A stretch of 21,319 nt of DNA from Candidatus Rhodoferax mariagerensis (GTDB lineage: Bacteria > Pseudomonadota > Gammaproteobacteria > Burkholderiales > Burkholderiaceae_C). The notes beneath the pieces are model-generated. The model made no database searches, was not told the origin of the DNA, and saw only the letters and a list, made by a program, of their open reading frames with translations. Position numbers and translations under genes: made by a program. Shown here piece by piece: positions 17,046 to 21,319 of this stretch. Within the stretch, counting starts at the first letter, position 1; the number at the start of each line of letters is the position of its first letter. The DNA is taken from assembly GCA_016719055.1 (NCBI GenBank), contig JADKAW010000036.1, positions 1 through 21,319 on the forward strand. The letters are read 5' to 3'.

Positions 17046-17709
17046 TTTCAACAATAGCCACTTTGCCGCGACCACGTTCAAGCGTTTCCAGCCACTGTGC
17101 TTCGTTGCGTCGCTGTTTTTCCGCGCGTATGTGATTCCAGTTCCAGTCCCCAAACATCACTATATTTGGGCGAGCCAAACCTCCACAACCGGGGCATGTT
17201 GGTAAGCCACTCAACAGTCGACATTTCCCAACATCAACATCGGGATGGAAGCTTTCAGCTGGCCACAGAAGCGATTGACAGTCATCCATGCACTGCATCC
17301 AATGAATTGACCCGTGACATTCATGGATTGCTTCCTCTAAAAACCCGGCCTTCTGGAATGCGCCATCAACGTCGCTGGTGTAAACCCACGCACCCATTGG
17401 CGCAGCCTGTGCCCACTCTTTCAGGATGACGAAGCCTTGGTGCGGCACGGTATCCCGGTACATCTTGAGTCGGTGGCCATAGAAACCCCAGGCAAGTTCG
17501 GGGTCGTTCTCAAAAGTGCTGGGGCTTGCAACTTCGGTAAAGTCCAGTTGTGCCGAAGCCAAAGCCGGATAGGCCTTCCAAAAACCATTGTTGCTTCGAA
17601 AATCAGGCAGACCAGAATCAACACCGATGCCGGCACCGGCCGCGATGATGATGGCATCTGCACCGCCAATAATTTCAGCGGCTCTCAGGAGTGTTGAGTT
17701 GTGAGTCAT
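16939..17709 (-). CDS. SIR2-family NAD-dependent deacylase, C-terminus frameshifted
   Basis: This 256-residue frame carries the sirtuin core. NAD-binding GAGIGVDSGLPDFRS sits at 25-39 with NNGFWKAYP. The second motif reads YTSDVDGAFQKAGF (110-123), where the canonical Gln-Asn is Ser112-Asp113. Catalytic His132 lies in ECHGSIHWMQC. A four-cysteine zinc site is C140, C144, C172, C175, then ARPNIVMFGDWNW. Sirtuins remove acyl groups from lysine, using NAD+ and giving nicotinamide and O-acetyl-ADP-ribose. The frame leaves the conserved path after IVEMGA (about residue 224) and ends in unrelated sequence, while the expected IRINPRE strand is in the next frame. With the Asn-to-Asp change and lost C-terminal strand, activity is doubtful. 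It heads the sirtuin-ARH-SGNH cluster. The ATG at 17709 has only a weak ribosome binding site. Confidence 0.85.
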   Translation of the reverse strand: MTHNSTLLRAAEIIGGADAIIIAAGAGIGVDSGLPDFRSNNGFWKAYPALASAQLDFTEVASPSTFENDPELAWGFYGHRLKMYRDTVPHQGFVILKEWAQAAPMGAWVYTSDVDGAFQKAGFLEEAIHECHGSIHWMQCMDDCQSLLWPAESFHPDVDVGKCRLLSGLPTCPGCGGLARPNIVMFGDWNWNHIRAEKQRRNEAQWLETLERGRGKVAIVEMGAHESEIWRANCAHQPTGICGSELLGCGNPNGRT

Positions 17710-17915
17710 TGAGTGACATTTTGAGTGGGTTGTAGCTCATGACGTGAGCCTATAAAGGAATCCAACAGCACTGATGACTGCCTATTTTCAACCCCATGCC
17801 GGGAAGCCCCTGTCCTGGATTACTTTGCGCACAGCGCCAGATATGCGCACTCCATGAACTTCATACAAAAGTTCATGGCCACCGTCTGGAACGAATTCCC
17901 GGGCATCATCCAAAG
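17710..17915. other. Short unassigned stretch upstream of the sirtuin and before the inverted repeat
   Basis: It should contain the sirtuin promoter on the minus strand, but no convincing -35/-10 pair was picked out. On the plus strand a frame reads LDYFAHSARYAHSMNFIQKF and then MATVWNEFPGI, running into the inverted repeat and stopping there. This looks like the cut end of a real protein I cannot name. Confidence 0.3.
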
Positions 17916-18059
17916 TTCAGACAAACTGATCCGCGCGGAAATCTCGATGGCACATCACACCAGTGAATAGGCCATTTTGGCTCCGGTCTCTGGGTGGCAA
18001 AACCCATGGCGTTCAAGTCATCAAACAAAGCCGCGATCGCCTTGTCGTGCGCTGGGGTA
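17916..18059 (+). repeat. 144-bp inverted repeat, left arm
   Basis: This arm starts TTCAGACAAACTGATCCGCG and is the reverse complement of 18522-18665, with two mismatches in 144 positions by eye. Read on the minus strand it encodes AHDKAIAALFDDLNAMGF and ATQRPEPKWPIHWCDVPSRF, an open frame of unknown origin. Its inner end abuts the helicase fragment through the palindrome CTGGGGTACCCCAG (18052-18065). Confidence 0.95.
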
Positions 18060-18122
18060 CCCCAGAGTGCGACTGCCACGCCGCAAGGCGTCTGGAGAGT
18101 CCGGCATGACCTTCGCCTGCAA
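18060..18122 (-). pseudogene. Stranded 3' continuation of the primase/helicase gene
   Basis: The minus strand here reads LAGEGHAGLSRRLAAWQSHSG, the Walker-B-like segment that should directly follow GSVFYL in RepA-type helicase domains. The upstream gene breaks off at exactly that point (about 18666). Only about 20 codons survive before the inverted repeat arm at 18059. Confidence 0.75.
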
Positions 18123-18401
18123 GTTCAGACAAACTGATCCGCACTGGGTGAGCCTCTGTAAATTTCAGGAATTTGAACGGCACTATTTTCAAGAGCGACC
18201 ACATGCATGCGGAGTAAAGTTTGCGCCTGAATTCCACCCGAAGGTCGGCATGCACAAACAACTATTCATCCCTGGCTTTCCCTGATGGCGCACAAAGAGT
18301 CGGAGACACCGTCAGCATCGTTGAGAGAGACGGTTGGGTGACATATTTCGTTGGCGCAGACGACTACTTCAGGCATACCAAGACGTGCGCAGCAGGCGAT
18401 T

Positions 18402-18560
18402 CATACTGACGAGCCTGATGGAGAGGCTCGCGCACTGGTGCGTGAGTTGTTCATCTCGGCTGGCGATATTGATCCCGATGAGGTGACCAAAACCTTGACC
18501 GTTTCGCATCCACAGAATGGTTACCCCAGCGCACGACAAGGCGATCGCGGCTTTGTTTGA
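18402..18560 (+). pseudogene. Possible DUF4279-like protein remnant
   Basis: A plus-strand frame reads TDEPDGEARALVRELFISAG followed by DIDPDEVTKTLTVSHPQNG before entering the inverted repeat. The run SAGDIDPDEVTKTL resembles the start of DUF4279 proteins (GDDLDPDEVTxLLG), which are often immunity-like orphans. Only about 40 residues are recognisable, so this is a weak call from memory of the family. Confidence 0.3.
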
Positions 18561-18665
18561 AGACTTGAACGCCATGGGTTTTGCCACCCAGAGACCGGAG
18601 CCAAAATGGCCTATTCACTGGTGTGATGTGCCATCGAGATTTCCGCGCGGATCAGGTTGTCTGAA
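18522..18665 (-). repeat. 144-bp inverted repeat, right arm
   Basis: This is the reverse complement of 17916-18059. The 462 bases between the arms hold the helicase fragment and most of the insertion. The arm overlaps the last codons (QTT and stop) of the truncated primase/helicase frame, so those residues derive from the insertion. Confidence 0.95.
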
Positions 18666-19761
18666 GATAGAACACAGACCCCTGTTTGACATCGCGGTCG
18701 AGCCACGGCGTCCCTGTCGCCACGGAACATGACCAGTCGATAGCCAGGAACGACTTGCCTGAACCGGAAGCTCCAAACACCATAGCCACACAATCAGTTT
18801 CGATCATTTCATCAATGAGAAAGACAACCGGCTTGGGAATGAGCAACTGCCCAGCGATTACAAACTCAAAGCCGCCTTGTTGCCCAGTTGACGATGCCAG
18901 AATCTCCCCTGTCTGACTGTCAATGGTTCCATTTGAACCTGATGTGAATTTTTTGCTGGCGCTGTTGACCAAGTCTGAAATTTGGTTGCGCCGTGCCGCC
19001 CAGCGGTCATCGTGTGCACCAGCGGAGCTATCCATCAAGGCCCGCAGGTGGTTTACAACTGCTCCTGGGTGCATACCTGTTGCGACGAGCGATGCGGCCA
19101 GATCGCGCAGGCTGTCGTGATACACATCGCCTGACAATACCCTCTGCAACAACGCCCCCTGTTTCTCAGTAGGCTCAACTTGGGTGACCATGCCGGTTGC
19201 TGAATCTACCTTGCGGTCGGCGCGCAGGTGGTCAGCAAGGGCGTCAAAGCTATTCAGCTTTGTCAATGGGCCAGTCTTAATGGGTTGGCCGGTCAAAGTG
19301 AGATAGCGGCTCGTCGAGTAAAGCTCAACCTCCAAGCCGTTGTACTGGCCCTTACAGCCCGATGGAAGGTTCTCCGCGTAACCAAAGGCGCGAAGGCCAG
19401 TGCCGGACGGTGACATTTCCACATACGCTGCGCCCAACTGATCGAGCATGGCCAGGGCCACCGGATCAGGTAGACCATCCGTAACGCAATGGTCAATGTC
19501 CACACCCACCAGACCGTCACCATTGAGTACGAATCCCACCCCGGTGCGGTCGCCTTCAAGGAAGGACGCTTCGGCCTGTTGAAACGTCCCCCACGTTGAC
19601 GGGTCAGTCGAACTGGCGCGGGTGCGGGGTCGGTCTGCGGCGTAGGGCACCTTGCTCGGCTTCTCGCCGGTAGCGCCTTCAGCGCGCCAAGTGACCCAGC
19701 GCGGCAAGGCGCGAAGTTCTGCGGGAATGTTGGTGAAATTCGGCGCTATGAAAGTGCTCAT
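18652..19761 (-). CDS. Primase/helicase of a mobile element, truncated (Prim-Pol-like plus RecA-like ATPase)
   Basis: This 369-residue frame is the 5' part of a replication protein. Residues 15-170 look like a primase-polymerase domain: LPRWVTWRAE, KPSKVPYA, the acidic metal motif VGVDIDHC (Asp88, Asp90), and MSPSGTGLRAFG. Residues 300-366 begin a RepA/RecA-like ATPase with Walker A GASGSGKS (330-337) and GSVFYL, the strand before the catalytic GEG motif. There the gene is cut by an insertion and ends after QTT; the missing GEGHAGL segment lies 545 bases further on. Its ATG overlaps the stop of the DUF3102 gene (ATGA), so the two are coupled. Such proteins start replication of satellite phages and integrative elements. 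As it stands the helicase half is missing and the enzyme is probably dead. Confidence 0.85.
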   Translation of the reverse strand: MSTFIAPNFTNIPAELRALPRWVTWRAEGATGEKPSKVPYAADRPRTRASSTDPSTWGTFQQAEASFLEGDRTGVGFVLNGDGLVGVDIDHCVTDGLPDPVALAMLDQLGAAYVEMSPSGTGLRAFGYAENLPSGCKGQYNGLEVELYSTSRYLTLTGQPIKTGPLTKLNSFDALADHLRADRKVDSATGMVTQVEPTEKQGALLQRVLSGDVYHDSLRDLAASLVATGMHPGAVVNHLRALMDSSAGAHDDRWAARRNQISDLVNSASKKFTSGSNGTIDSQTGEILASSTGQQGGFEFVIAGQLLIPKPVVFLIDEMIETDCVAMVFGASGSGKSFLAIDWSCSVATGTPWLDRDVKQGSVFYLQTT

Positions 19762-20398
19762 GCTGTACCGCCTTCTGACGTTTCAGATTCTTCCCGATCG
19801 TCCCGTTTTTCAACCTTAACAAATGAGAAGTCCGTCGCAAGGCGCATACAAAACTCAATATCCAGCTCAGGCTTTCCCAGCTTCTCCGCTGCCGCCGCGA
19901 CGAACTCCTGGTCGCTGGCATCAAACTGCTCTTCCAGCTCCAGCAACATTCCACCTAATGCCCGCAATCCAACGAAGTGCGCAGTCTGTGCCTTGCTTAG
20001 ATCGGACACTGCCGCGCGCAACTCAGCCCATTTGTTGGAGAGTGGTGCCAAATGCGACACCGTTTCGCATTTGTCAGCGCCTATCGGTTTAGGTTTTTTT
20101 TGCGCTGCCGCCATGTAGCGTTGTGCTTGCCGAGGCGTAACTTCAAGATTGTTTTTTACCCAAGGCAGAAATTCACCGTGGGATAGACCTGCCTTGACTT
20201 CCAGCAGCAGGTCACCAGCTTGCTTGGCAAATTCGATGGCCTTGTCAGCATGGGCAATCGCCTGTTGATGCGCTGCATTGATTTGGTCGGCAATTTCGGA
20301 CTTGCCTATTTTTTCAGCAGGTGGCAGAATTCGAGTGTTAGTGATTTGATCTGCGATTTGCCCAGTTCCACCTGGGCATTCGCTTTTTTGGCGCTCAC
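19758..20398 (-). CDS. DUF3102 family protein, probable GTG start and apparent -1 frameshift
   Basis: The core IADQINAAHQQAIAHADKAI and FAKQAGDLLLEVKAGLSHGE, followed by FLPWVKNNLEVTPRQAQRYM, is a DUF3102 domain, found in mobile elements next to AlpA regulators and primases. Its biochemical role is unknown. The frame of the core has no good start codon. A GTG at 20398 overlaps the AlpA stop (TAGTG) and opens VSAKKANAQVELGKSQIKSL in another frame, which meets TAG just after an A6 run (20309-20314). One extra A, or a -1 slip there, joins it to IGKSEIADQIN and yields 213 residues. The length, 641 bases, shows the one-base gap. The C-terminus is acidic. The stop overlaps the primase ATG. If no shift occurs, the start is unresolved. 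Confidence 0.75.
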
Positions 20399-20655
20399 TA
20401 TGAGACGCCTTGAAGAATGACCAGTTCACCGCGCTTGGCGTGCAACACTTGGACGAGAGCGCGAATGTCGTGATCGGTCTTGCCCGCAACCCGCGCTGCA
20501 TTTATGGCATCAACCTCATTGTCTGGCCAGCCCTTTGACCTTTGGCTTATGGCAACTCCAGTCGTAAACAAACCATCACGCACTTCGTTGTAAACACTTG
20601 CATCAGCCCTAAACCCCCTGCGCCGTTTCGACTCGGGCAATCTCAAAATCAACAT
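20398..20655 (-). CDS. alpA: AlpA-like phage/island transcriptional regulator
   Basis: This 85-residue MerR/excisionase-like winged helix-turn-helix protein starts MLILRLPESKRRRGFRADAS and continues VYNEVRDGLFTTGVAISQRS, with GWPDNEVDAINAARVAGKTD. The arrangement LPE...VYNEV...G.F...V.IS.R...WP..EVDA is the AlpA pattern. AlpA-type proteins activate excision or early genes of P4-like satellites and islands. A strong ribosome binding site (AAAGGGG) lies eight bases before the ATG. Its stop overlaps the proposed GTG of the DUF3102 gene, and its position between an integrase and a primase is the typical control spot of such elements. The frame is intact. Confidence 0.88.
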   Translation of the reverse strand: MLILRLPESKRRRGFRADASVYNEVRDGLFTTGVAISQRSKGWPDNEVDAINAARVAGKTDHDIRALVQVLHAKRGELVILQGVS

Positions 20656-20745
20656 GCCTGAACCCCTTTAGCGCCTTCTGGCGGTAATTGCCGCGAAATG
20701 CAGCAAGTGGGGTGAATCTAGGTCTTTAGCCTCGTCTGGTCACCG

Positions 20746-21138
20746 TCAATCGGTGCCACGATTTGCCGTTGATCGTACGGCGCGTTCCATTGTGCTTACT
20801 GAACAATTGTGCTTTTTCGCCATCTCCTCAATGGCGAATTCGTAGGTTTTGCCTCCAGCCCGAATGCGTTTAAGTTCATCGCGCAGCAACATTCTCTTAA
20901 TGCCAGTTGAATCTACAAATTCAAATGTCCCATACTTACCAAATTCTTCAAGTGCCCTCAAAAGCGGCTCAATGTTGGTTACGTCAATGAATGTTTGACA
21001 CTCCGGTTCATCTTCGGGATTAAGGCAATGGCACCCATCATGGCTGGCCTCTGCTAATCGGTAGAGCTTCACCCACTCCAGAGCAGCCAAGCGTTCACTT
21101 TCACTTGCTCTGCGGCCTGTTTTTGGTTTTCTTAGCAT
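20746..21138 (-). CDS. Hypothetical mobile-element protein with possible C-terminal helix-turn-helix
   Basis: From the ATG at 21138 (MLRKPKTGRRASESERLAAL) the frame gives about 130 residues. The middle has a Cys-rich HDGCHCLNPEDEPECQTF, and the end AIEEMAKKHNCSVSTMERAV could be a helix-turn-helix. I know no family for it. An upstream ATG at 21204 in the same frame would add 22 residues, but they look non-coding and that start is less likely. It sits between the integrase and AlpA genes on the same strand and may belong to the element's control region. The GC content is lower than in the metabolic genes on the left. Confidence 0.6.
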   Translation of the reverse strand: MLRKPKTGRRASESERLAALEWVKLYRLAEASHDGCHCLNPEDEPECQTFIDVTNIEPLLRALEEFGKYGTFEFVDSTGIKRMLLRDELKRIRAGGKTYEFAIEEMAKKHNCSVSTMERAVRSTANRGTD

Positions 21139-21243
21139 CACACACTCTATCACCCTGAGAAAGAACCAGCACCGCCGAGTCAGGGAGTCCCGGGTTTTCA
21201 CCATCGGGGATCAGCCGATAGCTAGGCGTGGCATAAATCTGTC

Positions 21244-21319
21244 TTACGCCGCTGCTTTCGTGGGCAACTGGATCACATCCGCACCCGCCGCCAACTTGTC
21301 CAGATAGTCCGCCCATTGC
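21244..21319 (-). CDS. C-terminus of a tyrosine-type phage integrase (partial, cut by window edge)
   Basis: The last 24 codons before TAA (21244-21246) read QWADYLDKLAAGADVIQLPT plus KAAA. WADYLDxLxxGAxVI is how I recall the tail of P4/CP4-type integrases. All catalytic residues would lie beyond the window. Its position upstream of the AlpA, DUF3102 and primase genes on the same strand supports it. The call rests on a short tail and on context. Confidence 0.55.
   Translation of the reverse strand, partial: QWADYLDKLAAGADVIQLPTKAAA

Larger units (their letters stand above)
18121..18665. mobile_element. Insertion of about 545 bp splitting the primase/helicase gene, with inverted ends
   Basis: Both ends carry the same inverted sequence: TTCAGACAAACTGATCCGC from 18124 inward on the left, and its reverse complement with one mismatch ending at 18665 on the right. 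Removing the segment joins GSVFYL to AGEGHAGL of the helicase in frame, so the gene was intact before insertion. No transposase gene is present. Inside are a 144-base right end (also found inverted outside the element at 17916-18059), a DUF4279-like remnant and about 200 bases of unassigned sequence. It looks like a small non-autonomous element or a deleted insertion sequence. A clear target duplication was not found. Confidence 0.6.

Noticed and set aside
17916..18665. Integron attC site or CRISPR array suggested by repeated TTCAGACAAACTGATCC
   Set aside because: There are only three copies, two of them in 144-bp arms; no regular spacing, no attC core sites and no spacers.
21101..21316. Minus-strand open frame overlapping the integrase tail
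   Set aside because: The frame reading QWADYLDKLAAGADVIQLP fits an integrase C-terminus; this other frame has no family likeness.

Overview
The window looks like chromosomal DNA of a Comamonadaceae-type betaproteobacterium (Rhodoferax/Polaromonas-like). This is inferred from GC-rich codon use on the left, the RND/NodT efflux pair, a NasT-type regulator fragment and an acyl-CoA dehydrogenase/SCP2-thiolase pair. No rRNA, tRNA or other taxonomic marker was found, so the assignment is a guess by protein resemblance.

Layout. (1) Positions 1-3000 hold a decayed efflux operon, an AcrB-type RND permease followed by an OprM/NodT-type outer-membrane lipoprotein, both broken by many small indels. (2) Positions 3160-9284 hold a possible promoter with a palindrome, a frameshifted lipoprotein solute-binding protein, a large hybrid histidine kinase whose HPt domain is split off by one frameshift, and a receiver/HD-GYP response regulator split by one frameshift. 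Together they look like a periplasmic-ligand to phosphorelay to c-di-GMP phosphodiesterase module. (3) Positions 9272-10219 hold a nasT (ANTAR regulator) fragment fused in frame to a second copy of the 3' half of the efflux lipoprotein gene. This is a direct repeat of about 640 bp whose second copy is open while the first has indels. (4) Positions 10729-13075 hold an intact minus-strand operon: SCP2-like thiolase, then a long-chain-type acyl-CoA dehydrogenase.

(5) Positions 13076-15221 are a scrap yard: a 5' fragment of a group II intron, and a DUF2939 gene split by a hairpin-bounded element of about 240 bp that resembles a non-autonomous IS200/IS605-type relic. The exact host sequence can be rebuilt across the insertion. 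(6) Positions 15393-17709 hold three minus-strand genes: a sirtuin (frameshifted, with an altered catalytic motif), an ADP-ribosylglycohydrolase overlapping it, and an SGNH/GDSL hydrolase. This is a plausible NAD+/ADP-ribose (O-acetyl-ADP-ribose) cassette and the best candidate for an undescribed system here. (7) Positions 17916-18665 contain a 144-bp near-perfect inverted repeat and an insertion of about 545 bp that splits a primase/helicase gene; a short piece of its continuation survives at 18060-18120. (8) Positions 18652-21319 are the replication/integration module of a phage-satellite-like or integrative element on the minus strand: the C-terminus of a tyrosine integrase, a hypothetical protein, an AlpA-like regulator, a DUF3102 protein (apparent -1 frameshift at an A6 run) and the truncated primase/helicase. 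The right edge of the window cuts the integrase, so the attachment site lies outside.

Frameshifts are unevenly spread: dense in regions 1 and 2 (up to the kinase), absent from the 2.9-kb kinase body and from the thiolase/dehydrogenase operon. That pattern fits true gene decay better than uniform sequencing error, but reads would be needed to prove it.
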